A stretch of DNA of 64,000 nucleotides from Pirellula sp. SH-Sr6A (GCF_001610875.1 NZ_CP011272.1:1903988-1967987), one strand, 5' to 3'; positions 33,310-42,202 are shown, counted from the first letter of the stretch. The notes: generated by a model not told the origin, from the sequence alone. Program-made: numbers and translations.

Positions 33310-34590
33310 CTAGCCATCCACTGCGAGGTCAAGGATTGGGGACATGGCTATCCATGCGGCTGCAAATAGGTCGACCGCTTCATCAGATCGGATTCTTTTG
33401 CATGAGTAAGGGAAGTGGACTTCGAAGCCGAGTTGAATATTGGACCTTTTGTTTACGAGCAACGAGTAGATTGCCTCAACCCATTCTGGCTGGTACTTAA
33501 TGGTCGATGCCCCGTTTCCCTGAATTGCTGTTCTCAAATCGGCATCCATTCTCCCATCAACTTCAGGATCCGATCTTTGGCTATAATAGTGGCGCTGTGT
33601 CGCGTAGAGCATAGGTTTTGCGTTGGGTGACTTTTTGAGCACCGGCCGAAGACCGGATTCGATTGCACGAACGACTTCTAGGAACCCATCGATACCCAGC
33701 CCCACTAGTTTGGTACGAAATCCTCCTCTAACACCGTTTGGAATGGTGATGGCGGCGACGGCATGCCGTCGATTGATGCTGATCGTTAGGTGAGGGAAAG
33801 CCGTGAACTGCTCTACACCTCGTGCGGCGACTAATGGCAAGAAATCCCAAACGCTATCCGTGTCTTGGCTTGTTATGCCATGACGTCTTTTTCCGTCGGG
33901 ATCAACTCCAATCTTATGAAGATCTTTTCTGCTCTGGAGTAAATCGCCCAGAAGGCGAATCAATCGTTTCGCTTCACGGTACGAGTACGGGTTCTTATCA
34001 TCGAAACGCAGGCCGTCAAACACTGTAATGGTCCCTCGTATCTGGTAATTGCGTGCAAGCATCTTTTGTTCGAATGGTCGCATGTAGTCAACAAGCTGGA
34101 TCGCCCAAAACGAATCGGTCACTCTTTGGTTAAACCAAGAGTAAACTTCACGCCAAGACCTAACGACCGTTTTCGGAGGTAACTCATTTTCAAGTTCGTC
34201 CACCGTAAGCACTACGATCCACGGTGAATCGTAGCCATTCCGCTGTGCTGTTTTGCGATGACGCTCGAGTTGGCCCATCGTTACTTTGGCTTGCACCTTG
34301 CATTCAAATAACACCACCCAGTTGTCGTCATCAAAGATTGCTAGATCCGGCAAACCTTTTTGATGCTCCTCATCCACATCTTCCAATTGGACGCCAGGAA
34401 CTTGCTGCTGTGATATTGCCAAGAGGCTAGCTTTGGGAATTTCAGAGATTCCAAGCCACTTTAAAAAGTCTACAAGCAGCTTCGGGGACTGCCCAAGCAC
34501 CGTCGCAAGTGCGTGAGTCAGTCTGTTCTCCGGTTGTTCGTATTGGTCAAAAATGTTTCGCAACGGAAGGTCACTTTTCAAAAACGTCAT
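33310..34590 (-). CDS. PD-(D/E)XK nuclease superfamily protein
   Basis: A 426-residue protein with a PD-(D/E)XK core in its first 110 residues: an early E in 'YEQPENRLTHALATVLGQ', then 'GLPDLAIFDDDNWVVLFECKVQAKVTMGQLERH', giving PD-x(n)-E-x-K with the conserved Q of motif IV. 'SPWIVVLTVDEL' continues the fold. The remainder is a separate ~280-residue domain with 'GLRFDDKNPYSYREAKRLIRLLGDLL' and 'RHYYSQRSDPEVDGRMD'. No partner helicase or methyltransferase is adjacent. It sits divergently from the serine recombinase (157-base gap). Likely a stand-alone defence nuclease; inferred. Confidence 0.8.
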   Translation of the reverse strand: MTFLKSDLPLRNIFDQYEQPENRLTHALATVLGQSPKLLVDFLKWLGISEIPKASLLAISQQQVPGVQLEDVDEEHQKGLPDLAIFDDDNWVVLFECKVQAKVTMGQLERHRKTAQRNGYDSPWIVVLTVDELENELPPKTVVRSWREVYSWFNQRVTDSFWAIQLVDYMRPFEQKMLARNYQIRGTITVFDGLRFDDKNPYSYREAKRLIRLLGDLLQSRKDLHKIGVDPDGKRRHGITSQDTDSVWDFLPLVAARGVEQFTAFPHLTISINRRHAVAAITIPNGVRGGFRTKLVGLGIDGFLEVVRAIESGLRPVLKKSPNAKPMLYATQRHYYSQRSDPEVDGRMDADLRTAIQGNGASTIKYQPEWVEAIYSLLVNKRSNIQLGFEVHFPYSCKRIRSDEAVDLFAAAWIAMSPILDLAVDG

Positions 34591-34747
34591 GTCGATAGGG
34601 TAAGCCCCATCTAAGATCCAAGGCCTTATCCCTCTTTCACCTAGGTTATCCTCTGATTCCCCAACGAGCCTATTGAGCTTTCAACCAACTAAGCGTAACT
34701 GACTGTCCCATCGTCGAATCGAACACGATCTGTGATAGGAGAAACGC

Positions 34748-36238
34748 ATGAACAATTGGTGGGAAGTACCTGATGATCTTTCGGATAAGGACACGGGGCA
34801 TATCAAAGCGGTCGCTTATTATCGACACTCGGCACAAGACCGACAAGAGAATTCCATTCCGATCCAACAAGACCAGGTCCGCGATTGGGCAAAGAACCAT
34901 GGTGTTGAGATCATCGAAGAGTTTGCTGACCACGGTCGCTCGGGCCTGACCTCTGAAGGCCGACCTGCGTTCACAGACATGATGGAGAACTGGGTAAAGA
35001 AAAGAAATGACTTCCAGTACATACTCTGCCTCGATGTGAGTCGCTGGGGGAGATTCCAAGACATCGATCTATCCGCCCAGTTTAGCGCTGAATGCAAGAA
35101 GGCAGGCAAGCAGGTCATCTATACGACGATCGGTAAACCGAGAGAGGACGATCCGCTCTATCCCGTCTACGTCCAATTCGAGCGATTCCGCGCTGCCCAG
35201 TACAGCAAAGAGCTGAGCGACAAAGTCTGGCGAGGGTGCGTCAAGATTTCGGAACAAGGGTATTGGGCGGGCGGACCACCTCCATATGGACTCGACAGAC
35301 TTCTCCTCGACGAATCCAAACATCCGTTACACCCTCTCGCTCCCGGCCAACGCAAAAGCATCCAAAATCAGCGGGTTACTCTTACACCTTCGGCGTCAGA
35401 CGAGGCACGTATCGTCGCCCGTATCTTTGACGACTTTGTCAACCAAGGCCACTCCGAACGTCAGATTGCTAAAGCGCTAAATCGGGAAGGAATCCTCTCG
35501 CCAGGAGGAATGGGATGGAGCAAATCATCTGTTAAAAGCATCCTGCAAAACGAGAAATACGTTGGGACGATCGTCTACAACCGAACAACGCAAAAGCTGA
35601 AAACTCCCAGGCGAGAAAACCCAGAAGAGAAATGGGTCAGGACCCCTGGCGCGTTCGATGGAATCATCGAGTCCGAACTCTTCTTGAAAGCGCAAGAAAT
35701 CTTCCAGCGCCGTCGAGACAAATACGAGTCCGAGAACATGCTCGCGGGGCTGCAAAAGGTCTTCGAAAACAATGATTTCCTACGCCCGAGTTTGATGCGA
35801 GCAGCCGAACTCCCATCCGCAGCCTGTTATGGCCAGAAGTTTGGATCTTTGGATTTTGCCTTCCAACAGCTGTTTACCCCTCTCAGAAACGAAGCTCGAC
35901 GCGATGTAGAGGCAAAGCTTCAAACAGTACTTGGTGAAGTTCTTTCCTACGCTGACTTCCTGGTTCTTGATCGAAAGCTCACTCTTTCGCTTCAGCCGGT
36001 TGTTCCCACTCCGCACGGATACGCGGCTTATTGGCCGCTACGACGCGATTCACGTGCCGTAATCGACCTGACGCTTGGTGTCCTACTTGCCGAGCCGGCG
36101 CAGCTACGAATCCTCGGATACATCGCACTGCCCAAGTGGATTCAGACCGATCGATCCTTCCGGGTGTTTTGCTCTTCACAGAACATCGAGCTTCTGGGGC
36201 ATCGCAACCTAGACTTTTTAACCAACCTAGTCCAATGA
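34748..36238 (+). CDS. Large serine recombinase (first)
   Basis: A 496-residue recombinase. A resolvase domain with catalytic serine S28 in 'AVAYYRHSAQDRQENSIPIQQDQV', then 'YILCLDVSRWGRF' and 'AAQYSKELSDKVWRGCVKISEQGYWAGGPPPYGLDR'. A Recombinase domain follows ('HSERQIAKALNREGILSPGGMGWSKSSVKSILQNEKYVGTIVYN', ~235-310). The C-terminal ~170 residues lack the usual zinc ribbon and coiled coil and form an unfamiliar domain. Ribosome-binding site AGGAGA. Its stop is seven bases from the RepB-like start, so it is the first gene of a four-gene cassette. A resolvase-type mover for this cassette is the simplest reading. Confidence 0.92.
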   Translation: MNNWWEVPDDLSDKDTGHIKAVAYYRHSAQDRQENSIPIQQDQVRDWAKNHGVEIIEEFADHGRSGLTSEGRPAFTDMMENWVKKRNDFQYILCLDVSRWGRFQDIDLSAQFSAECKKAGKQVIYTTIGKPREDDPLYPVYVQFERFRAAQYSKELSDKVWRGCVKISEQGYWAGGPPPYGLDRLLLDESKHPLHPLAPGQRKSIQNQRVTLTPSASDEARIVARIFDDFVNQGHSERQIAKALNREGILSPGGMGWSKSSVKSILQNEKYVGTIVYNRTTQKLKTPRRENPEEKWVRTPGAFDGIIESELFLKAQEIFQRRRDKYESENMLAGLQKVFENNDFLRPSLMRAAELPSAACYGQKFGSLDFAFQQLFTPLRNEARRDVEAKLQTVLGEVLSYADFLVLDRKLTLSLQPVVPTPHGYAAYWPLRRDSRAVIDLTLGVLLAEPAQLRILGYIALPKWIQTDRSFRVFCSSQNIELLGHRNLDFLTNLVQ

Positions 36239-36245
36239 GGTGATT

Positions 36246-37133
36246 ATGGAACCAGAATCAAACATCATGTCCTTTAGCGACCGTCGTTACGAGGAGGTCC
36301 CCATTGAATTGATCAAGGTCATCAATTCGCGTGATCGAGACAACGATCAGTTCAAGATGAACGTAAGCAGCATCAGCGAACTTGGATTGATGAAGCCGAT
36401 TCGAGTCAACGACAAGTTCCTTGAGAAAACAGGTTTCTACGAACTGATTTGCGGCGAAGGTCGTCTGCTTGCCCACAAGGAACTCGGGAAAACGCGTGTG
36501 CTCGCCGAGGTTGTTACCTGCACACGGAAAGAAGCCTACCTTCAATCGCTCGTAGAGAACATTGCCAGGACCAAACCGGGGACGATGGACTTCGCTCGCG
36601 AACTCAAGAGACTGCGAGACGAAGGATGGGAGTACGCAAAAATCGCCAAGGTTGCATGCAAGACAGCAGAGTACATTCGGCAATACATCCGACTGATTGA
36701 GCAGGGTGAAGAAAGACTGATTCTCGGTGTCGAGCAAGGGGTGTTCCCGATCACATTTGCGTTGCAGGTGACCAATTCTGACAACTCGCAACTTCAGCAT
36801 CTGCTGATGGATGCATTTGATCAAGGGATTGTCACAACAGCGAATTTTGCGCATGCGAGAAAGATCATTACGCAGTATGCCAGCAGCGGCAAAAAACGTG
36901 CTGCATCGAAAAAAGACTACACGGTCGATCAGCTGAAACAGGACATCGCAGACGCGACCAAGCAGAAGACAAACTACGTCAAGCAGGCCGAACACAAAGA
37001 GAATCGATTCCTCACGCTCCTCACCGGGATCAACGCGATCTGGCGAGACGAGGAATTTCGACGAGTTCTAACGGAGGAAGGGTTGGATCAACGTCCTGAT
37101 CTTATGGGTGACTTCAAGTATGAACAGCAATAG
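36246..37133 (+). CDS. ParB/RepB-like protein 1
   Basis: A 295-residue ParB-family protein. The ParB N-terminal domain has 'YEEVPIELIKVINSRDRDNDQFKMNVSSISELGLMKPIRVN', with 'YELICGEGRLLAHKELGKTRVLAEVV' as the CTPase-type G-E-G-R-x-x-A motif. A HTH region follows ('TMDFARELKRLRDEGWEYAKIAKVACKTAEYIRQYIRLIEQGEERLI'). The C-terminal helices ('DQLKQDIADATKQKTNYVKQAEHKENRF') fit the RepB plasmid-partition family. ATG 36246 follows a strong GAGGTGAT; the GTG six bases earlier is the alternative. It may bind sites in the cassette. No ParA partner is seen. Confidence 0.88.
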   Translation: MEPESNIMSFSDRRYEEVPIELIKVINSRDRDNDQFKMNVSSISELGLMKPIRVNDKFLEKTGFYELICGEGRLLAHKELGKTRVLAEVVTCTRKEAYLQSLVENIARTKPGTMDFARELKRLRDEGWEYAKIAKVACKTAEYIRQYIRLIEQGEERLILGVEQGVFPITFALQVTNSDNSQLQHLLMDAFDQGIVTTANFAHARKIITQYASSGKKRAASKKDYTVDQLKQDIADATKQKTNYVKQAEHKENRFLTLLTGINAIWRDEEFRRVLTEEGLDQRPDLMGDFKYEQQ

Positions 37134-37150
37134 AAACGAGAGGATTACGA

Positions 37151-38002
37151 ATGCCGCCGAACGATACGCTAGTTAAAGGTCTCGACTTGCCAATTGTGCG
37201 TCTAAAGCCAAGAGTTTCTCGCGAGATTTCAAATCGCGAGTTTCAAAGAATCGCAGCAAGTATTCGGTCGGTTGGCCTGATCGAGCCGCTCATCGTGTTT
37301 CCAGAGAATGGCGACTATGTGATTCTGGATGGTTACCAACGATACAAGATACTGCTCGAAATGGGAATCGAGCGGGTTCCCTGCCTCATCTGGAACGAGC
37401 GTGAGGCATTCACTGGCAACCGAATGGTGAATCGTCTCAGTCACTCCCAGGAGATGCGGATGCTTCGACAATCGCTGGAGGAACTGGACGAAAAGACGAT
37501 TGCCGCCGCATTTGGTATCAATAGCATCGGGCACAGGCTGAACCAATCACTTTTGAAGCAGCTACACCCTGCGGTTGCTAGAGCCTTTGAGACAGGCAAG
37601 GTACCGAAGAATGTGGCAAGGGAATTGAGATATGTAAAACCCGAGAGGCAGATAGAAATCCTTGAGCTGATGGAATCATGCAACGACTTCAGCGTTCCGT
37701 TCGTTCGAGGGCTCATTCTCAAAACCCCTGTAACAAAACGGGCCAAGCTTCCTGCTAACGGCTTTTCACCATGGGAGAAGTCTGAGAAGAAGAACGACGA
37801 TCTCCTTAAACGCCTACAAGAGGTCGAAGAAAAGCAAGAGTTCTACGCTGGACTGTACCGCCAGTACTCTTACAACCTTTTGAAGCTGATCATCTACGTT
37901 CGGTCGCTAATGGCGAATGAACGAGTGCATGCAAAGCTTGCCGAACAATATGCCGGGCTGCTAACAGGCTTCCGAGAAATTGTCGAAGGAAGCGAGGGTT
38001 AG
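37151..38002 (+). CDS. ParB/RepB-like protein 2
   Basis: A 283-residue ParB/RepB-type protein, paralogous in layout to the preceding gene. ParB domain 'LPIVRLKPRVSREISNREFQRIAASIRSVGLIEPLIVFPENGDYVILDGYQRYKILLEMGIERVPCLIW' with L-D-G-Y-Q-R as the nucleotide-binding motif, then HTH 'EMRMLRQSLEELDEKTIAAAFGINSIGHRLNQ' and a helical RepB C-terminal domain ('KKNDDLLKRLQEVEEKQEFYAGLYRQYSYNLLKLIIYVRSLM'). GAGAGGA precedes the ATG. Two ParB-type proteins in series behind a recombinase suggest paired binding to the same element. Confidence 0.88.
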   Translation: MPPNDTLVKGLDLPIVRLKPRVSREISNREFQRIAASIRSVGLIEPLIVFPENGDYVILDGYQRYKILLEMGIERVPCLIWNEREAFTGNRMVNRLSHSQEMRMLRQSLEELDEKTIAAAFGINSIGHRLNQSLLKQLHPAVARAFETGKVPKNVARELRYVKPERQIEILELMESCNDFSVPFVRGLILKTPVTKRAKLPANGFSPWEKSEKKNDDLLKRLQEVEEKQEFYAGLYRQYSYNLLKLIIYVRSLMANERVHAKLAEQYAGLLTGFREIVEGSEG

Positions 38003-38007
38003 TACAC

Positions 38008-38592
38008 ATGAACTCAATCGATGCGCAAAGGAAACAGGTGATTCGGAAGATCCTGGAAATGGAAAGCCTACATCAAACACTAACCGAAGAATCCGTTAGT
38101 CGATTGCACCAAAACTTGTTTGAGGAAGCTTGCTTGCTGTTCGGAACATGGGCAATAGCTCTCGATTATTCCGGAGTGCGATTACGACCGGAATGCAGCA
38201 AGGCACTAGCACCCAGGGCTGTGATCAAAAAGATACGCAGCCATGTGGGGAGACTCTATTCCGTCAAGGCGGTGAACGTTCGTCGGACTAACTTCAAGCT
38301 CTATAAGGCCGCAATCGACTCTTTTGGTTCTTGGAAAAAGGCCTTGCGAGCAGCCGGCGTCGACACCGCTCGTCTTTACTATGGATCTACCAGTCCAAAA
38401 TTGAATGATGAACAGATATTCCAACTGCTGCGTGATCGGTATCAGCAGGGGAAGTCCATGCGTTTTATTGACTTCGCCTGCGAGAACATGGCGGCCGCGA
38501 GGCTTTTGGAATTGCGGTTTAAGAGCTGGAAGAAGGCCTTGCAATTGGCAGGCCTTACGGATTCGATCGATTCGATCCAAGAGCAGGTTTAA
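38008..38592 (+). CDS. Homing-endonuclease-associated repeat protein
   Basis: A 194-residue protein with three copies of the HNH/homing-endonuclease-associated repeat: 'ACLLFGTWAIALDYSGV', 'AIDSFGSWKKALRAAGV' and 'ELRFKSWKKALQLAGL'. The consensus F-G-S-W-K-K-A-L-x-x-A-G is strongest in the second copy. These repeats bind DNA and usually sit beside an HNH nuclease, but no nuclease motif is present here. It starts five bases after the RepB-like 2 stop and closes the cassette. Probably a DNA-site reader for the element. Confidence 0.8.
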   Translation: MNSIDAQRKQVIRKILEMESLHQTLTEESVSRLHQNLFEEACLLFGTWAIALDYSGVRLRPECSKALAPRAVIKKIRSHVGRLYSVKAVNVRRTNFKLYKAAIDSFGSWKKALRAAGVDTARLYYGSTSPKLNDEQIFQLLRDRYQQGKSMRFIDFACENMAAARLLELRFKSWKKALQLAGLTDSIDSIQEQV

Positions 38593-38646
38593 TCGCAACA
38601 TATTGATTCCTTCCACCCGTTTTGAAGCACAATATCATGTCCACAT

Positions 38647-39315
38647 CTAAGCGCGATGTGCCACGAACATACCGACCGAGTGCGGATGATTCGGATCGAT
38701 GTTGAAGATGTGCGTTTGTCCCAGAAAGCCAGCAAGAAGGAGATTGTCTTTGCGGCTGTGCCACTCGCCACGGATCCATCCGATCCGTTCCATGAGACCT
38801 AAGGCTGCGAATTCGGAGATGATCAAGTACTCGGCTCCCTCGCAGTCCAGTTTGAGTAGGTCGATCTCGTCGATGCCGACATCGCCAAGCTTTTTCCAGA
38901 GATCTTTCGGCGAGATGCAATCAACCTGCAACCCGAAATCGGAATGTCTCGGCTCAATAGATTCCCAGACTTTGGGAACGTACTCGCTCACGCGACTATG
39001 CGAAACGGGGGACGAGAGAATACAGCGACCGCTTTCGGGCGCGACTGCGGCGTTGATGAGAGTCAGATTCTCTCTGGGGATATGCGCCGTGTTTCGAACC
39101 AAGAGTTCGAAACTCTCTGGATGGGGCTCGACGGCGATGATCCTAGAGTCGGGCCAATAATGATGACACAGGACGGTGAAGCTACCCACATGTGCACCGA
39201 TATCCAAGATGGTTCGTACCGGATGGGATCGGAGCACATCGACTTGGTATTCATCGTTGGAACACGGCGTTAGCGAACTGAGCACTCGCGGGTTCGATGA
39301 AGAAGTTTCGACCAT
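38647..39315 (-). CDS. FkbM-family SAM-dependent methyltransferase
   Basis: A 222-residue protein with the FkbM pattern: SAM motif I 'VRTILDIGAHVGSFTVLCHHYWPDSRIIAVEPHPESFELL', a middle 'NLTLINAAVAP', and 'IDLLKLDCEGAEYLII' (motif IV-like). FkbM enzymes O-methylate sugars or small molecules. The gene sits 46 bases before a damaged mannosyltransferase-type gene on the same strand, so a glycan-modifying pair is likely. Together they form a surface-decoration patch within accessory DNA. Confidence 0.88.
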   Translation of the reverse strand: MVETSSSNPRVLSSLTPCSNDEYQVDVLRSHPVRTILDIGAHVGSFTVLCHHYWPDSRIIAVEPHPESFELLVRNTAHIPRENLTLINAAVAPESGRCILSSPVSHSRVSEYVPKVWESIEPRHSDFGLQVDCISPKDLWKKLGDVGIDEIDLLKLDCEGAEYLIISEFAALGLMERIGWIRGEWHSRKDNLLLAGFLGQTHIFNIDPNHPHSVGMFVAHRA

Positions 39316-39361
39316 AGACTTGGTAGCAAGCAGGGAACGACATGAAAGTTACTCTCCGAAG

Positions 39362-40671
39362 TTAGGCATCAAGAAATACCAGTTCGATCGACATTCGCTC
39401 GTATTCGAGCCATTGCCCCGTCCACGTTTGTGGGTCTCGCTGCCGGAGATGACAGGTCGGTCGATCCACTCGAGAAAGCGTGAGAACCATGTCGCTATCG
39501 ACTTGATTGATGTGCCAGCAACGTTCGCATTCGGCAGCACCTTCACCGATCATTCGGTCGCCATCGAACTGCAAAACCCGTTCGTCGTAGCCTACCCGCC
39601 TATAGACCGCCTGCTTGCCTTGGATGGATTCGATGAGGGCTTGTTCATTCGGAGTGGGCTGTTCATTTCTCCAGAGAACACCGCTCCACTTTGAAGCGAG
39701 CGATTGGACTAAGTCGAAACAGAACGATTCGTTAGCCAACGAATCGTTAAAGCGATTGCCTCCGAAACGCCATTTGTCCTGGCAGCGATGCTGGAAGAGG
39801 ATCTGGCCGCGGAAGTCGTATTGAACAATGGTGTGGACATTCCATCCAGGGCCGGCGCTCGGCATCGCATATTCCGAATCCAATCGTCTCCAACCGAGGT
39901 GGAAACACTCCTTGTCACCATAGACATGTTGGAACGTGAAGTCGGAATGTTCTGCGTAGAACAGGGACAACCGAAGCTCGCGATCGCAGCGACGTTTATC
40001 GATGAGGTATTGTCCGGATTCGAATGCGCGTTCATGCTCTGCTACTTCCGGTTCGGCCATGTCGGGCATCCCGAAGATGCGCCATACTCCGGGCTTGAGA
40101 GTCCAGCACGCGTAGTCGGGCCAGAACACCGCGCCATACCGTTTGTACTCGTCGCACTCGAACAAGTAGGTTGATCGCACACGACCCCATTGTCGGCGTC
40201 GAGGAAGAGCACTTGGGCAAACGGTGAATGGAGCGTCGCAAAGAGTTTCAATTCCCAGCCGCATAGGATCCGGCAGGGGTGCTCCTTTTCGATTTTTCGT
40301 GCGTCGACGCATTCGACGCCGAGGGGTTCGAGCAGTCGCTTCATGTAGGGATCCATTTCACCATCCCCCAAGTACCACAGCTGGATCGGAAGCGTGCATC
40401 CGAAATGGCGGAGGAGATTGACGTTCACCCACACGCTTGGAAAGTACTTAAGTCCTCCCCCTGCGATGACGATGCCGCGATCTTGGGAGTAAGTCGCGCG
40501 ACTGGGTTTGACGTTGTCGATGAACTGATCAACCAAGCGCTGGTGGGCTTCGATGGTGTTATCCCAGGTTCCCCATCCATTGGGCCAAGGCCCTGGGGGG
40601 CACTGTGCAATCAGTTCGATCATCGCATTGGGAGTCATCGCAGGATTGGCGTCCATGCAACTTGCCATCAT
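39362..40671 (-). pseudogene. Mannosyltransferase-like glycosyltransferase, frameshifted
   Basis: Two overlapping frames make one ~435-residue protein of the putative-mannosyltransferase (MNN1-like) type. The first frame reads 'YSQDRGIVIAGGGLKYFPSVWVNVNLLRHFGCTLPIQLWYLG', 'CGWELKLFATLHSPFAQVLFLDADNGVV'. The second resumes with 'TYLFECDEYKRYGAVFWPDYACWTLKPGVWRIFGM' and continues to 'HTIVQYDFRGQILFQHRCQDKW'. DAD is the metal-binding motif. The shift lies at about 40168-40180; inserting one base (giving D-P-T-Y-L-F) restores a single frame. Either a recent pseudogene or an assembly error. The start codons ATGATG lie on the end of a phage portal fragment. Confidence 0.8.
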
Positions 40672-40808
40672 TCACCTACCTCCAAGTCAGAACCGTTATC
40701 GTCGGTGGTCACCGCAGCATCATAACGTGCACGCACGATGCGACTCGCGCTCAGCTTGTGCCCGCGCACGGATCTGGGTGACCACCAATTGGAAATCCAG
40801 GACAACAC
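40668..40808 (-). pseudogene. Phage portal protein, N-terminal fragment
   Basis: From GTG 40808 the minus strand reads 46 residues, including 'VRGHKLSASRIVRARYDAAVTTDDN'. This is the typical start of lambda-type portal proteins (normally ...RARYDAAQTTDENRRHW...). A stop follows almost at once, because the remainder of the gene is gone. It starts two bases after the small head protein gene, the normal order in such head modules. The stop overlaps the ATG of the mannosyltransferase-like gene. Confidence 0.7.
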
Positions 40809-40810
40809 GG

Positions 40811-41008
40811 TTACTCGGCCCCCGGTGGAACAATCTTGTTGAAGACCAAGCCACGACGCTTCGACTTCGTGGCATCTTTCGAGGCTAGAAAGCGAGCTGC
40901 TTCGATTTGATCAGTCAGCTTGTGCTGCTCAACACTGCCGGCGTCGCCAGAGGCTTTCGCTGGTCCTTCCGCATTGGTGCGAATGGAATCTTCGATTAAG
41001 TCCGCCAT
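40811..41008 (-). CDS. Small phage head-type protein
   Basis: A 65-residue protein (MADLIEDSIRTNAEGPAKAS ... GLVFNKIVPPGAE) of the kind found between the terminase and portal genes of many prophages, in the position of lambda gpW-like connector proteins. GGAG lies eight bases upstream. It is a remnant of the same head module as the portal fragment and the terminase part of the chimera. The product is likely useless without the rest. Confidence 0.6.
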   Translation of the reverse strand: MADLIEDSIRTNAEGPAKASGDAGSVEQHKLTDQIEAARFLASKDATKSKRRGLVFNKIVPPGAE

Positions 41009-41115
41009 CAGTTACTCCAGTATTGAGAGCAAAGCGCCCCTTCTATTTGGAGACCTACCCGGTGAGCTGATGTGATGACGAAAGAAAAGAGAGAATCAAA
41101 CGTGTTGTGCTACAT

Positions 41116-41304
41116 CTAGCATTTTCGAGGTTGTGTCGGCGCGGATTCATAGGTGACGATCCGCCTGAAGCAATGCCGACACTGTTTGCGCCGGCGGATT
41201 CGGCCATCACGAAGCGGTTCGGTGTGTGTGGTGTAGAAGTGATGGCAACCGCATTGGGGACAGACGATTCCTAACGGGCTTTTCTGGTCCTTGGGACTTG
41301 TCAT
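41116..41304 (-). CDS. Small zinc-ribbon protein
   Basis: A 62-residue protein with two CxxC knuckles (CPQCGCHH near residue 16 and CRHCFR near residue 44) and a basic linker (RDGRIRRRKQ), recalling phage transcriptional activators of the Ogr/NrdR zinc-ribbon kind. Start at ATG 41304, with AGGGA ten bases upstream. It shares an intergenic region with the divergent toxin gene. Probably part of the phage remnant or a regulator. Confidence 0.6.
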   Translation of the reverse strand: MTSPKDQKSPLGIVCPQCGCHHFYTTHTEPLRDGRIRRRKQCRHCFRRIVTYESAPTQPRKC

Positions 41305-41365
41305 ACTGATCCCTGCAAAACGCCATGACTGGATGAAAATCCGAGATTCGTCAAGTTTCTTTATC

Positions 41366-41392
41366 TTGACCATATACCGTATCCGATATACG
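41366..41392 (+). promoter_or_regulatory. Candidate promoter/operator of higBA-like pair
   Basis: TTGACC (41366-41371) and TATACG (41387-41392) with a short 15-base spacer. The palindrome CGTAT-n5-ATACG (41378-41392) covers the -10 region. Toxin-antitoxin operons are normally autorepressed by the antitoxin at such a site. Assignment is by position only. Confidence 0.4.
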
Positions 41393-41423
41393 CTTAGGAA
41401 GAAATGCAGGGAGCTCGGGCACA

Positions 41424-41828
41424 ATGGCCAAGGCAAGGGGTCGCAACGATGATGAAGCAACTGAGAAGGTTCTGGTTTGGCTTAGCGGTGAGGTTAAAAC
41501 GCCACCGTTCACACCTGAGGGAAGGCAAGAAGCAGGAATGCTCCTTCGATCTCTGCAAAATGGCGTTCAATTGAACATGCCACAGTCGGAGTCGTTGCCC
41601 ATCGTTGGTCCAAGATGCGGAGCGCTTCGGGTTCGGGATGCAGACCATAGTTGGCGAATCATGTATCGGGTCGATTCCGATGCGATTTTGATCCTCGAAG
41701 TGTATTCTAAGAAAACACCCAAAATACCGAATGAGGTAATCGAGCGATGCCAAAAGCGATTGAGGCTTTACGATGAAGCCGTAAAAGCTGCTAAAAGAAG
41801 AAGTAGTCCAAAGCAAAAGGTGATTTGA
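41424..41828 (+). CDS. HigB-like toxin (phage-derived Gp49-like family)
   Basis: A 134-residue RelE/HigB-superfamily toxin of the Gp49-like type: 'VLVWLSGEVKTPPFTPEGRQEAGMLLRSLQNGVQLNMPQSESLPIVGPRCGALRVRDADHSWRIMYRVDSDAILILEVYSKKTPKIPNEVIERCQKRL'. The conserved 'W-R-I-x-Y-R-x-D' strand and 'KKTPKIP' are the family's catalytic/ribosome-contact region. Such toxins cut mRNA on the ribosome. The stop overlaps the antitoxin start as TGATG, giving coupled synthesis. The pair interrupts the inverted phage head module. Confidence 0.88.
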   Translation: MAKARGRNDDEATEKVLVWLSGEVKTPPFTPEGRQEAGMLLRSLQNGVQLNMPQSESLPIVGPRCGALRVRDADHSWRIMYRVDSDAILILEVYSKKTPKIPNEVIERCQKRLRLYDEAVKAAKRRSSPKQKVI

Positions 41829-42202
41829 TGGATGCAAAAAAGCGTAAGGCGATTGAGGCAGCAGGCTGGAAAGTTGGCGATGCTGCGGATTTCCTCGAGA
41901 TGAGCGTTGAAGAACGACAACTTCTGGATACTCGCATAGCGCTTGCTCGGGCAATTCGCTTGCAACGCGAGTCGGTTAAAATGTCGCAGAAGGAACTTGG
42001 TGCCAAGATGAAAACGAGCCAGCCCCGTGTAGCAAAGATTGAACGGGCTGCACCTGATGTATCGTTGGATCAGTTGGTGCGTGCTCTCGCAGCTGCAGGA
42101 GGAAAAATCGTTGTTAGTTCGAACGGAGGCAAAGTTTCGAAGGGAAAGCGTGCTGCGAAAAGCACAGGTAGCGTTGTCTTGAAGGTGAAGGCAACGAATT
42201 AG
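41828..42202 (+). CDS. HigA-like XRE-family antitoxin
   Basis: A 124-residue protein. An N-terminal ~35-residue segment ('AAGWKVGDAADFLEMSVEERQLLDTRIALARAIRLQRES') leads into a Cro/C1-type helix-turn-helix ('MSQKELGAKMKTSQPRVAKIERAAPDVSLDQLVRALAAAG'). A basic tail 'KVSKGKRAAKSTG' follows. This is the common antitoxin layout paired with Gp49-like toxins; it neutralises the toxin and represses the operon. A TTG one codon upstream of the ATG is possible. Confidence 0.88.
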   Translation: MDAKKRKAIEAAGWKVGDAADFLEMSVEERQLLDTRIALARAIRLQRESVKMSQKELGAKMKTSQPRVAKIERAAPDVSLDQLVRALAAAGGKIVVSSNGGKVSKGKRAAKSTGSVVLKVKATN

